Shown piece by piece: positions 1-41,200 of a stretch of DNA of 64,000 bases. Position 1 is the first letter of the stretch. The number at the start of each line of letters is the position of its first letter. A program made the translations under genes and the position numbers. The notes beneath the pieces are model-generated. The model did not search any database. It was not told the origin of the DNA and saw only the letters and a list, made by a program, of their open reading frames with translations. Source of the DNA: Megalobrama amblycephala (Eukaryota; Chordata; Actinopteri; Cypriniformes; Xenocyprididae); assembly GCF_018812025.1 (NCBI RefSeq), contig NC_063052.1:17071414-17135413 (forward strand), written 5' to 3'.

Positions 1-496
1 CTATTTTGCTACCTAGCAACAAAAGACCAACATGGGTGATTTTGTATTGATGCTTGTGTCCTCTCATTTTCTGTTCTTGAACTATTCAACAAGCCCTGTT
101 GCCTGGAGACCAGTACATCCTCTCAACAGCAGCACAAGAGCACTCACTGCCAGCCTACATGTGATGTGCAGTAACAGGGCACCATGCAGTCCGGCTATTC
201 ATTCAACATATCAGGCCTGCTGAAGAGTTGAGCGCTTAATATGACATATTAGTTCAGCTTGCAGATGCCCAGAAAGTATCTGTCTGGAGAGTTAGTCAGG
301 TAGAGCTGTGGTTTAAATATCAAATTTAGCAGTGAACTTTTCTAAATGGCTCCTAGAGGACAGTGGATTGCTTTATTAAATTTGTGGCCCCCTATGGACA
401 GCAAGTGCAAGGATAAAGCAGAAATAAGACAAATGGAAGGAGACTGCGATCAAGCTGAGAGCAGTTAACAAATGTCTAAACAAGAGAGCAGCTACA

Positions 497-850
497 GGGT
501 GCCCAATCCTTCTCCTGGAGGTCTACCTGCAGAGTTGAGATCCAGCTATAATCCACACCTAAACCAGCCAATCGATTTCTCCAGGTTTATTTCAAAATCA
601 CAGGCAGGTGTGTGAGAGCAGTACTGGCACTACGGCTGTCCAATGTACACCAAAACAGCTAAATGTAATTTATTCCTGTAATAGCAAAGCTGAATTTTCA
701 GCAACATTACTCCAGTTTTCAGTTTCACATGATTCAGAAATCATTCTAATATGCTGATATGCTCAAGAAACATTTCTTCTTTTGTTTTCTGTTTAAAACA
801 CTCTCAGATAAAAACATGCAAAAGTTGTCACTGGGAAAGAGGCACCCTTT
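497..850. repeat. Dispersed repeat fragments
   Basis: 497-620 resembles a common fish dispersed repeat (TCTCCTGGAGGTCTACCTGC). 640-850 is a piece of the MITE family with CAAAGCTGAATTTTCAGCA and GAAATCATTCTAATATGCTG, seen again near 10630, 27960 and 42480. Positions 1-496 show nothing recognisable. Confidence 0.55.
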
Positions 851-859
851 AAAAAGGTA

Positions 860-1300
860 CTAATATGTATACAAAGACTGTGCACTCATATCACTATGAA
901 TGGGAGAAAGTGCAACATGCAATACTGCGGAAAAAGTCCCGCCTTTTAAATAAAAGAGCCAATCGCCAATTGGTAAAGTCATCGCGTCACTGCAGCTGCT
1001 GTTAGAAGCTCTGGTTGCTATAGAAACATTCAAGTGTTCTGAGACGCGCGCTTACGACTGCGTGTGCATTGGCTGATCTAGCCTGAAAAATGCATTTTTT
1101 ATTTTGTCATGATTTAAGCGTTTAGAAGCTAAATTTATAAGACAGTTGTTGTCAGATTTCATTGGTGATTTCAAATATGAAATTTATTTGTAAGGTTGCT
1201 GAACAGCTTTGGAGAATTTGATGTCTCCCCATTCAAAGAGATAGCAGCTGTACTCGCATGACTGAAATAGCTGCCCGAGAGACGTTGCCACTTTACATCA
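860..1300 (+). repeat. Dispersed repeat, copy A (uninterrupted)
   Basis: Homologous to copy B at 35830-37030: shared runs include GAATGGGAGAAAG, GAGCCAATCGCC, GGTAAAGTCATCGCGTCAC, CATTGGTGATTTCAAATATG and CCCCATTCAAAGAGAT. Copy A reads through GAATGGGAGAAAGTGCAAC without a break, whereas copy B holds a 0.74-kb insertion there. Type of element unknown. Confidence 0.75.
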
Positions 1301-1777
1301 CACCACTCATGTCACAATTGGCATGAAGAGCTTAAAGGTAGGGTAGGCAATGTTTTTCATTAATCTTTTGTTATACTGGTTGGAACTCTCTTCACATCCT
1401 GATAGCAATCAATAACAGAAGTGGTCTAAATTTTTAAAAATGAACATATATCTTCTGTAGATGTCTCAGGACCAAAAAATGTTCATCCAAATTATTGCAT
1501 TCGGTACACGTCACACGTCATTAGCGTGTTCTATGAGGCTATGCAGAGTTGTAGACAGACAGTCACAGAGCGCTGCAAACAAACAACAGCCACCTTTTAG
1601 TTCCTCCTGAACCAAAACAAGCTTATGGTCCGTTCATGCCATGTCATAATTACTGTAATTGAGAGATGGCACCACGTTTCGTTCTACTCTGAGCTCATGT
1701 CATTGGACTTGGACTTATGTGTTTCTATGGCAACACTATCAACACATCTGCAGCAGACAGGTGGTACAAGTCATTAT

Positions 1778-3283
1778 GAAAGTGATGTGACATGTAGCCA
1801 AGTATGGTGTCCCATTTGTGCTCTCCATTTCACCTATCCAAGTGCACACACACACACACACACTGTGAACACACACCCGGAACAGTGGGCAGCCATTTTT
1901 ACTGCGGCACTCGGGGAGCGATTGGGGGTTAGGTGCCTTGCTCAAGGAGCACCTCAGTTGTGGGTAATGAGCAGAGGTTTTTAGTAACGAAGTACATTTA
2001 TTTTGTTATATTTACTTGAGTATTTTTTTGGAAAATTTGTACTTTCAAGATTAGATTTAAATGTGGCTACTTTTACTTTAACTTGAGTACATTTCTAATG
2101 AAAAATCTATACTTTTGCTTCACCACGCTGGGCGACGTTCCTCTCATTACTTTATTTGAATGCAATACTGTACATGTTAAGAAATGCGTAATTTATTCCA
2201 AGCGCGCTCTCTTTTTTCATCAACGATGCCCCATTCACAACTGAATCACTCTTTTGAGTCAATTCTGTTCAGACTTGTCTAAATTGGTTTGCGAATCAGT
2301 TTGAATGATTTGTTCAGTTCCCTGCCCGCACTGAATCGTCTGATGCGGTTTCTCACTCGGAGCATTGGATGAAATGGCAGTGGACCTACAGTCAATTAAA
2401 AGCAAATCTGCAAATGCATCCTATTGTTCGCCAGCGATGAAGATCTTTATTAGTTGAACTGTGTATGCTGTCGGTGAACAATTCTACAGGTATCGATTTC
2501 ATTTGATTTCAATTCATACAGCCAATAGCCTACATTTTACAACCAAACAGATTATTTCGCCACGATAACGTCACCACTACAAAGTATGTAGCATTTCTTT
2601 GCCGTTTTTTGGACATATATCTTAATTTATACATTAAATAAGCTACCAGAGAGTATGAAATGAACACCCACCGTCCCGCTGTAATTTGTGAGTAGCCTAC
2701 CTACCCCGGTGACATGTTTGTCTTGAAAATTAACACCTTTGCGTAGACACAGTTAACCAGTTTAGTGTTCAGATGTTCAGCGGTTATGAGCGCAAGCACA
2801 TGTAAAGAGTTTTCTCTTTCTTCTTTCAAATATAGCTGTATACGTTATTAATATACAAAGCAAAGGACATGCAGAGATATTCGGTCTACAGATACCAGAA
2901 ATAATGCTTGTCTGTTGTTGCAAAGACATCTAATTATGATAATAATAATAATAATAATAATAATTTAAATATCTATCTAAATAATAACAAAGTAACTAGT
3001 AACTAGCTACATGAGTAGTTTTTTCATTGGATACTCTTTTACTCTTACTCAAGTAACTATTAAGATTATTACTTTCACTTTTACTTTGAGCAAATATTTC
3101 TATAAGTACCTGTACTTTTACTTGAGTACAGTTTTTGGACTCTCTACCCACCTCTGGTAATGAGAGTGGAAAAGACAGCGGTTAATTTACTCCCCCCACC
3201 TACATTTCCTGCCGGTACTGAGACTCAAACCCATGACCTTAAAGTTACAAGTCCGACTCTCTAACCATTAGGCCACAACTGTA
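1778..3283 (-). mobile_element. tRNA-derived SINE, split by a hAT insertion
   Basis: Read on the minus strand it begins near 3283 with GTGGCCTAATGGTTAGAGAG (A-box region) and GGTCATGGGTTTGAGTC (B-box region), the split Pol III promoter of a tRNA-type SINE. The body continues to TGAGGTGCTCCTTGAGCAAG near 1940 and ends past a GTGTGTGTG run near 1840 toward about 1778. The hAT element (1972-3156 plus its duplicated site) divides it; without it the SINE is about 310 bases. Confidence 0.75.
1972..3156. mobile_element. hAT-type DNA transposon, non-autonomous
   Basis: Flanked by a perfect 8-base target-site duplication GTAATGAG (1964-1971 and 3157-3164), with inverted ends CAGAGGT... and ...ACCTCTG. 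The interior ends carry the AGTAC/ACTTGAGTA motifs seen in a common fish hAT family. There is an (AAT)n run near 2938-2963 and no transposase. It sits inside the SINE. Confidence 0.85.
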
Positions 3284-3456
3284 ATGGTAATTTAATGCTA
3301 TCTCTCGTGACGCTTTGCAGACTCTGCTCTGGCTGTGTGCGTTCATGTGTTTTGGAGGAGATGTGACTTTGGAGATGCTCTGGAGGGAGGGTGGGATCTT
3401 ATGCTTTCAAATTTAGCTTGCTATTGCTAGCCTCTCTGAAATTGCCTACCCTACCT

Positions 3457-4868
3457 TTAAGAGTGCAAAAGAGAATGAGTGAGCTCAAAAGAGATTCAAT
3501 AGCTACCGAAACAATTTAAAAAGCACATTGGTATCATTAATATGCTAATGAGCTAATTTCTAAAACCTCCAGCAAATTTTTTTAGGCCACCTAAAAAAAT
3601 GGTTTTCTGCTGTTCCCTCAAACCACACAGAATAAATATTATAAAAACAGATAAATTGAAGTTACTTGTCTACTGTAACTGTCACATAAACTGTAATTGT
3701 CACAGGAAGCCCTGACAGTAGATCTGCATTATTCATTTGAAATCAGCATTAAAGGAATAGTTCACCCAAAAACTCCATAATTTACTTGCCCACATGATGT
3801 TACAAACTCAGGGCTCATTAATAAGGTTGGCCTGCTGACCGAGGGCCAGTGTGAGAAAGCTGCAGATTAGTTCGACTTTGGGCCAGTGTTATATCTTACT
3901 TTTTTAATCATATCATGCATTTGAACAGCACTTGCATACTGTTGCCCTCATGTTGATGTGATTGCTTCTATTGTTCTCATTTGTAAGTTGCTTTGGAGAA
4001 AAGCATCTGCTATATAATTAAATGCAAATGTAAATCTAATTTGCCTTGGAAACCTATACCTTTGGTTACGAATTCTTCATCAACTTATTTATAAACACCA
4101 TAGTTCATTTAAAAAAAGTTTGGGGTCAGTAAAATTTTTGAATATCATTTTTGAAAGAAGCCTCTTATTCATTTTCATTATGCTGAAAAGTGTGGGCAGG
4201 ACATTCTTTGAAAGTTCTCCTTTTGTGTTTCACAGCAGAAAGAACGTTGCACAGGAACAACTTATGAGAAAATAATAACTGTTTCTAAGGTGAACTATTT
4301 ATTTTCTAATTTATTTCTCTCCTGGACAGATGCTGACGCAGGAGTTGCCGTTTTTTTACTCTTTTTTTTGATCAGCATTTACAAGCTTGTTTTTATTATT
4401 CCCTTGTCACAGCAATGACCAAAGGTGCTGATGAAATTTGCTAATAATTTCTGTTTCACAATCTCAGAGCTGCCAAGGCACAATGCTTTATTTCTCACAG
4501 ATGTTATTTAGAGCTTAGAGATTAATGTGAAATAGACTGCATGAGAAATCCAATATGAGCTGGGAAAGAAAAGGCAAGCACAGCATACGGGCCATCAGGG
4601 AAGGTCTTACTGACCAGGTACATTTCCCACAGGCCTTTCAAAGAAATGTCTTCCAAGTACATATAATCAAACATCATATATCATTATATCTTTATATTCC
4701 CTTGCTCTTAAGAATAAGTTTGTACTGTGCAGAATGTGCAAAAATAGACCCTTAATATTCATGATTCTGATACAACCATGAGTTTATTAACATGACTGCT
4801 GTATTTACACATATTTACTGCCATACATAAAAATAAAAAAATAATAATATAAAAAGTACATCAAGTAC
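3457..4868. repeat. CTDP1 intron 10 remainder with repeat scraps
   Basis: 3752-3800 is the AATAGTTCACCCAAAAA end of a palindromic MITE. 3975-4035 matches the LINE/SINE tail motif GTTGCTTTGGAGAAAAGCAT. 4110-4240 holds AAGTTTGGGGTCAGTA, an end of another MITE family. The rest has no recognisable feature. No CTDP1 3' exon was found. Confidence 0.5.
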
Positions 4869-33890
<29,022 letters not shown>

Positions 33891-35217
33891 CAGAGCTTTA
33901 CACTTCAGCCAGACACACGCGGCGGACCGCAGCAAGCGCTAAATGAGAATTAATAAAAGGAGTAAAAAAATCTCTAAAACAATCCAGAGGCGTGCAGGAA
34001 AATAAAGAGACGAAAATCAGCTGTAATGCAGGACAGGCTGAAGCGCAGGTTCACTCTTCCCGCCCGTAAACAGGAAACACAAGGCTGCAGCACGAGCGAG
34101 ACTTCTTCCACTTCCGGGAGACTTTAATATCACTCTTCATTTAAAACTGCAATGATATTAGAGTATAATCTGACTGTATTATATGATAAATATAATAATA
34201 AAAATTATGTTTGTATATTAATATTGTATTTACATATAAACAATCTAATTTTAAAATAATGCATTAAATATTTACAGTCATATCAAACTGGTGGTTCAGA
34301 GAAAATCTGACTTGAGCATTTGTACCAAACTATTTATGTATCCCCTCCCCCTTTTGAGACAGGCAAACGCCTGCTTTGTGATGTAATCTGATGAAATATC
34401 ATGATCATGCGATACATGCCATCTGTCAAGGGATTAAGCAGCGCGTCATCGCAACGTCTAAACATGTTGGTTTTGGGGTATATTTTCACTTTTGTTTTTA
34501 CTTGGGTTGAATTTCAAAGATGGATTTACATCATTCATAACTAAATCATTTATTCAAAATGTGATTCATCTGTTATATCTTTTGATGTATGCATTTAGCA
34601 GAACTTTTTATCCAAAGTGGCTTGCAGTGTGTACTTTTAATCAATCTTGTTGCCATTTTGCACAGTTCTTATCATCTAAATATTGTCAGTATTCTGAAAC
34701 ACTGGAGGGAATTACTCCAAAGTAAATAAACTGCTGTAGAAATTATTTTTGCTTACTTCTTTATTTAAACTTAGTTTAAATTATTTAGTTTATATGATGT
34801 ATGTATGTATGTATGTAGGTTTTTATTTATTTTTGTAAGTCCGTCTCGTCTTGCTTTAAACGTGTACTGTCTCTTTAATTAAAGGCATACGCTGCATTTC
34901 ACGTAAATATATTTTTTATTTTGTTTATTTTGTTTTTTCTGTATGTTATTTTTTTATTATTTAGTTGTTTATTGAATTCGAATGCTTACGTTTTTCTAAA
35001 AACAATAATGTTTGTGATGAGGACGGAGCACAAGGTCGGAAGGTCGTGTCAGACCACTGTCACGTGACTGATGATGTCACAGCAGACTCTTTCCCAGCTG
35101 TCCAATCAAACTGCAGTCGTCTCGTGCGTGATCTAGAAGCGCGAGGTAGCGTCCGTGAGAGAGAAGATCGTAGCGAGTCACTCATGCGATCATTATCAGC
35201 CCGAACGGACCGGACCC
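33891..35217. promoter_or_regulatory. Head-to-head CTDP1/ADCK5 intergenic region, probable shared promoter
   Basis: The start codons of CTDP1 (minus) and ADCK5 (plus) face each other across about 1.3 kb. GC-rich stretches sit at both ends with AT-rich sequence between (about 34140-35000). Visible sites: an ETS-type ACTTCCGGG at 34110-34118 next to CTDP1; GTCACGTGAC at 35059-35068; TGATGTCA at 35072-35079; CCAATCA at 35102-35108 next to ADCK5. No TATA box was recognised. A LINE/SINE tail-like piece lies near 34590-34620 and a short TATG run near 34797. Whether one or two promoters exist is inference. Confidence 0.6.
35059..35079 (+). promoter_or_regulatory. GTCACGTGAC palindrome plus CRE-like site upstream of ADCK5
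   Basis: A perfect 10-base palindrome with a CACGTG core (E-box; USF, MITF/TFEB or MYC type), followed three bases later by TGATGTCA, a near-consensus ATF/CREB site. Both lie about 140-160 bases before the ADCK5 ATG. GTCACGTGAC matches the CLEAR-type lysosome/mitochondria stress motif; use in vivo is inference. Confidence 0.5.
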
Positions 35218-35241
35218 ATGGCGGCAGAGACTTTCAGATCG
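35218..35241 (+). CDS. adck5: ADCK5 exon 1, eight-codon start exon
   Basis: ATG at 35218 in a good context (ACCCATGG) reads MAAETFRS, then donor GTAAGC. It ends in phase 0, as exon 2 (38329) requires; exon 2 begins [17 protein letters not shown]. An earlier ATG at 35184 is in another frame and does not join exon 2, so it could act as an upstream open reading frame. This exon is inferred from frame, splice site and presequence character, so it is less certain than the rest. Confidence 0.75.
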
Positions 35242-38200
35242 GTAAGCGCAGAATCGGTCATTAGCCGCTCAATTCTGCTTTTGTTGTTCAATCGACCAGT
35301 AAGTTGCTCATATGCTCGAGCTGTCTGATCAGTTGATGCAGTATGATGCAGAATGCAGGATGATGAAAGGTCACTGTATTTCAGGACTTAATGGAGAGGC
35401 ATTTAAATGGAAAATATATTCCATGTCATTATCCAGTCTGAAAGTGCAGATCTGATACTGAATCAGTGCAGTCGAGGCCAGAGGAAATGTCAAAGCATGC
35501 CTTGTTCTTTATCACTGTAAGCCTTAAATCCCAAACTAAAGACTGATTGTTATATCCAATTCAAGTCTAAGAATAGAAAAGTATAAGAAAGACTTCCTGT
35601 CCTGCAGTCTGGCACTTGACAGCACCCTTGCAAAACATTTCCGTTGCTATAGTTTAAATAACACTGTTACTGTCTACTATTGTAACACTCAACTTCAAAC
35701 AGAGCAAAAAAAAGAAGAAAAAATTGTGACGTATATCCGAATAAAACTGGAAAAGTCATTTAAATGAACAAAATCACCATGGCCATAAAGAATTTATATA
35801 TTTTCTAGTTATGTCAAGCTCTAAAATATTTTATTCTGTAGAAATTGACATTAATAACAAAGACTATAGAATAACACAAGACGTGTCACTCGTATTGTTC
35901 TGAATGGGAGAAAGTAGGCTTGTTTGAGATGCGCCTCGCCTCGCCTGAAGTTCAGCCGAGAGTAGGCGGCTGCAGTGAGGGGAGGAGTGAAAAAAGTGCA
36001 GGCAAGACGAACAGTTCTCTGTTCTCGTAGTGGATCAGAACCTACGAGATCAAAGGCGAATATCGCGGGATTCACACTCGTGCGCTGTGTTGCTGATAAA
36101 CTGGATGCAATTTAAGTTCTGTTGCTTTTATATGAAAATAAACACAATGAACAATACACCCAAAGTACTTGTTATTTATTTCCATTCGAAAGATGTGTGT
36201 ATCAATCATTTTTACTTTAATTATAGACATGTTTTTATATATATTTTTTTATAAATGACAACGTTCGCATAACCCATAGAGAGATCACTGTGTCAGAGAG
36301 TTTAGGAATATTCACACATTACTTTTACACATAAAAACACGATATTAGAGTTTTAAAATCAAACATTTTAAAAGAGATCAATACATCACGGTTGTTTAAA
36401 CCAATAAGCTATAAGCTGTGTCGTCAGCAAGTCGTTTCCCATCGTGCTTTTGGTCAGCGCAGTCGGTGGAGAGCAACTGCGCTCGACTGCAGAATCCGAT
36501 GAGTCCGCCTCGCACTCGCGAGAGGATTTTGACACACGTCGGCATGACATCAGAGCAAGGCGGCCCACCCTCGGACACATTTCTAACCGGCATGCATCTC
36601 GCGGTGATCACCGGTGATCGGTTCTGCGCAGAATTTCCACATCTCAAACAAGCCTAGTGTAACGCGCAATATGGCGGAATAAGTCCCGCCTTCTAAATAA
36701 GAGCCAATCGCCGACTGGTAAAGTCATCGCGTCACTTCAGCGGCCGTTAGAATCACCGGTTTAGACCATAGGGTTTAGACGCGCATTTAGGTCTGCGCAT
36801 GCGCATTAGCTTGATCCAGCCTGAAAAATAGTTTTTTTTGGTCATGATTCGAGCGTTTAGAAACTAAATTTATGAGCCGGTTGTTGTTAGAATTCATTGG
36901 TGATTTCAAATATGAAATTTAATCGTAAGGTTGGCGAACAGTTTTGGAGAATTTGATGTTTCCCCATTCAAAGAGATTGCATGATGCCCATGATGCCCGA
37001 GAGGCGTTTCAAAGATGGCCGCTGAGTGAAATGACTTGTCTTAAAGGGACTTTGTTAATAATAGTTTTAAAAAGCTACTTCCTATGCAATAAATCACAAA
37101 CAACTATAAAAATAATGGGATTTTTTTTGTGTGGATAATGAGGGACTTAAAACTAAAGCAGTAAAACTACTGCTACACAAAAAAGTACCACTGTACGACC
37201 GCGTTTTATACTTTTATTTATATTATTTTGCATGTGCCATAAGAATCCCACATATATTGGATATGCAACACAGTAGTACCATGGTGTGTTTTAAATACTT
37301 TGTAGTGGCGTGTCATTACCATGGTAAATTGAATATTACAGTTTGCATATAAATCCTGAAAATGTGGTTTCATTCATGTAATTAAGTTACTTACCATCTG
37401 ATTCCATGGCACTGTCATGGTACATTTGTTAGGGTTACTACAGTGTTTTGGCTGGATCTGTTATTACCTAGAACATTTTTGGAAGGGAAGTGATTTAAAG
37501 TCTCTTTCTGGGACAGAAGCTCTCTGTTTGGGACATTGGCTCTCAGAGATTTTGCCGACTTGTGCAGTTCTGTGGAATAGATATTTCTTAAACGGTGCTG
37601 ATGGACTGTTGTTTATCATACTCTATAGAGACCTTTAAACTGGAGCACATCCCTGACCTGTCCACAAATCAACCCGCCTGAGTAAAGACATTTTGTTCCC
37701 TGCTTCTATAAACATTCCCCCTTCTTTCACGTTTCCCACATGGCCTTGATGGGAAATTCTTGTTGTTGTAGTGCACAAACCGTTTATGTAGTGAAACAAC
37801 GTTGAACTGAATTGAGCTGAAAAAACGACACTATTTTCTTCTGTAGAGCTGCTTATGGCTGAATTGAATTTATTTCAACTTTTCACAGTTATTGAACTGA
37901 ACTGAATCAACATTGAACTGAATTGAGCCGAATAACCACACTGTTGTCTTCTGCTTTACAGCACAATTTGAATCGGTCACATATTTGATGGTTTGCATCA
38001 TTGATCGTTATTTTCTTGTTTATTACTGCTTTGAAACAATCTGTATTGTAGAAGGCGCCATAGAAACAAAAGTGACCTGACTTGATTTGTATGAAAACGC
38101 ACCACACAGATCACCTCTGAGCTATTTTGACATGCTAGCAGGTATAAAATTGAAACTTTCTTTCTATAGACACATCCACAATTCGCTTGAACCTTCCAAA

Positions 38201-41200
38201 TCTAATAACCCGTGTCCATAGACGTACTAAATGCAAATTTTGCCTGATTTATTATGTTTGTTGGTCTCTCAACATGTAATACATTACCTGAGTGAACTTG
38301 CAGTTTGACTGATGTTTAATTTCTTCAGTTAAGGCTGTGTCGGCGTCATATATCTCTGTTACGGAGGTGTCCTCGGCTCATAGGTCCACAAGTACTCAAT
38401 CAGAAGTTCTTCTCATCACACAGGTGGGTTTCATTTGCTTCATTGGGATCTGACTTCATTTTAAGGGTGAAAACACTGGATATTATAAGTAGTAAACAAG
38501 ATTTTTGCCAGTGACGCTGGGATTGTGTTCTGTTCCTCTAGAGTTGTAAAGAGTCACAGGCTCTTTAGGAAGCTGTTGATTGGCGTCTCGGTGGGCGTGC
38601 CGCTCGTGGTCGGGGTGCGATATGTGGTCTCAGAGCCCAGAGAGAGGAGGAAGATGACGATACTAGCAGATGGAGTCGGGCGCTTCTGCAGGTGAAGCTC
38701 TTTATAATCTTGTGTAAAATGTAATTATTTAAAGGGTTAGTTCACCCAAAAAATGAAATTTATGTCATTACTCACCCTCATGTCGTTCCACACCCAACCT
38801 TTGTTCATCTTCGGAACACAAATTAAGATATATTTAATGAAATTCAAGTTTTTTTTTTATTTTTTTTTTTATCCCCCATAGAAAGCAATATAATTACCGT
38901 CATTCAAGTTCCAGAAAAGTAGTAAAGACATTGTATAAATGGTCAGCGTGACTACAGTGGTTCAACCTTAATGTTATGAAGTGACAAGAATACTTTTTGT
39001 GCGCAAAAACAAAACAAAAATAGCGACTTTATTTAACAATTCGAACTGTTATCATACGCTGTTGACATAGTGAATGCACTTCAGTGATTCCATGTTTACA
39101 TCCGAATGCCAGCTCAGTATTGGCCGAGGCTGTTTACGTGAGCACCACAACGCAATACTGAGCCGGTGTTCGGATGTAAACTCGGAAGCGCTGAACTTCA
39201 TTTACTGCGAGTCTGACAGGGTAGAGAAGAAATTGTTAAAGTCATTATTTTTGTTTTTGCACACAAAAAGAATTCTCGTCACTTCATAACATTAAGGTTG
39301 AACCACTGCAGTCACGTGGACTATTTTAACAATATCTTTAGTACCTTTCAGGACCTTGAATGATTACGTTGCTTTCTATGGGATAAAAAAAATCCCCCTC
39401 TCGGATTTCATCAAAAATATCTTAATTTGTGTTCCAAAGATGAAAGAAGGTCTTACAGGTTTGGAACAACACAAGGGTGAGTACAAACCCGATTCCAAAA
39501 AAAGTTGGGACACTGTACAAATTGTGAATAAAAAAGGAATGCAATAATTTACAAATCTCATAAACTTATATTTTATTCACAATAGAATATAGATAACATA
39601 TCAAATGTTGAAAGTGAGACATTTTGAAATGTCATGCCAAATATTGGCTCATTTTGGATTTCATGAGAGCTACACATTCCAAAAAAGTTGGGACAGGAAG
39701 CAATAAGAGGCCGGAAAAGTTAAATGTACATATATGGAACAACTGGAGGACCAATTTGCAACTTATTAGGTCAATTGGCAACATGATTGGGTATAAAAAG
39801 AGCCTCTCAGAGTGGCAGTGTCTCTCAGAAGTCAAGATGGGCAGAGGATCACCAATTCCCCCAATGCTGCGGTGAAAAATAGTGGAGCAATATTAGAAAG
39901 GAGTTTGTCAGAGAAAAATTGCAAAGAGTTTGAAGTTATCATCATCTACAGTGCATAATATCATCCAAAGATTCAGAGAATCTGGAACAATCTCTGTGCG
40001 TAAGGGTCAAGGACGGAAAACCATACTGGATGCCCGTGATCTTCGGGCCCTTAGACGGCACTGCATCACATACAGGAATGCTACTGTAATGGAAATCACA
40101 AAATGGGCTCAGGAATACTTCCAGAAAACATTGTCGGTGAACACAATCCACCGTGCCATTTGCCGTTGCCGGCTAAAACGCTATAGGTCAAAAAAGAAGC
40201 CATATCTAAATATGATCCAGAAGCACAGGCATTTTCTCTGGGACAAGGCTCTTAAAATGGACTGTGGCAAAGTGGAAAACTGTTCTGTGGTCAGACGAAT
40301 CAAAATTTGAAGTTATTTTTGGAAAACTGGGACGCCATGTCATCCGGACTAAAGAGGACAAGGACAACCCAAGTTGTTATCAGCGCTCAGTTCAGAAGCC
40401 TGCATCTCTGATGGTATGGGGTTGCATGAGTGCATGTGGCATGGGCAGCTTACACATCTGGAAAGGCACCATCAATGCTGAAAGGTATATCCAAGTTCTA
40501 AAACAACATATGCTCCCATCCAGACGTCGTCTCTTTCAGGGAAGACCTTGCATTTTCCAACATGACAATGCCAGACCACATACTGCATCAATTACAACAT
40601 CATGGCTGCATAGAAGAAGGATCCTGGTACTGAAATGACCAGCCTGCAGTCCAGATCTTTCACCCATAGAAAACATTTGGCGCATCATAAAGGGGAAAAT
40701 GCGACAAAGAAGACCTAAGACAGTTGAGCAACTAGAAGCCTGTATTAGACAAGAATGGGACAACATTCCTATTCCTAAACTTGAGCAACTTGTCTCCTCA
40801 GTCCCCAGACGTTTGCAGACTGTTATAAAAAGAAGAGGGGATGCCACACAGTGGTAAACATGGCCTTGTCTCAACTTTTTTGAGATGTGTTGATGCCATG
40901 AAATTTAAAATCAACTTATTTTTCCCTTAAAATTATACTTTTTTTCAGCTTAAACATTTGATATGTCATCTATGTTGTATTCTGAATAAAATATTGAAAT
41001 TTGAAACTTCCACATCATTGCATTCTGTTTTTATTCACAATTTGTACAGTGTCCCAATTTTTTTGGAATCGGGTTTGTAATTAATGACAGAATTTTCATT
41101 TCATTTCAATTAAACCTTTAATTTCAGAAATACCATTCAGGTCAGTGTTTGTTTTTAAAGAAACCGCAAAGATGTAATAAATTGATCAAAAGTGACAGCA

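Larger units (their letters stand above)
1336..3456. mobile_element. TTAA-flanked non-autonomous DNA transposon (piggyBac-type), host of nested insertions
   Basis: Ends are AGGTAGGGTAGGCAAT and its complement, flanked by TTAA at 1332-1335 and 3457-3460. TTAA duplication with short inverted repeats is the piggyBac hallmark. About 2.1 kb as it stands, but much of that is a SINE and a hAT element inside it. No transposase frame was seen. Confidence 0.75.
38731..41117. repeat. Palindromic MITE split by a Tc1 element
   Basis: Left end GGGTTAGTTCACCC at 38735; arms with GTTCATCTTCGGAACACA and ACATTAAGGTTGAACCACTG. The right end (ATTAATGACAGAATTTTC...) resumes at 41078 after the Tc1 element. The element is in ADCK5 intron 3. 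Confidence 0.7.

Noticed and set aside
2938..2963. AAT repeats as a possible CRISPR-like or satellite array
   Set aside because: Simple trinucleotide run with no spacers; this is a vertebrate genome.
34965..35264. 99-residue open frame covering the ADCK5 start
   Set aside because: It is out of phase with exon 2 and runs past the donor; the eight-codon exon from 35218 fits phase and presequence character.
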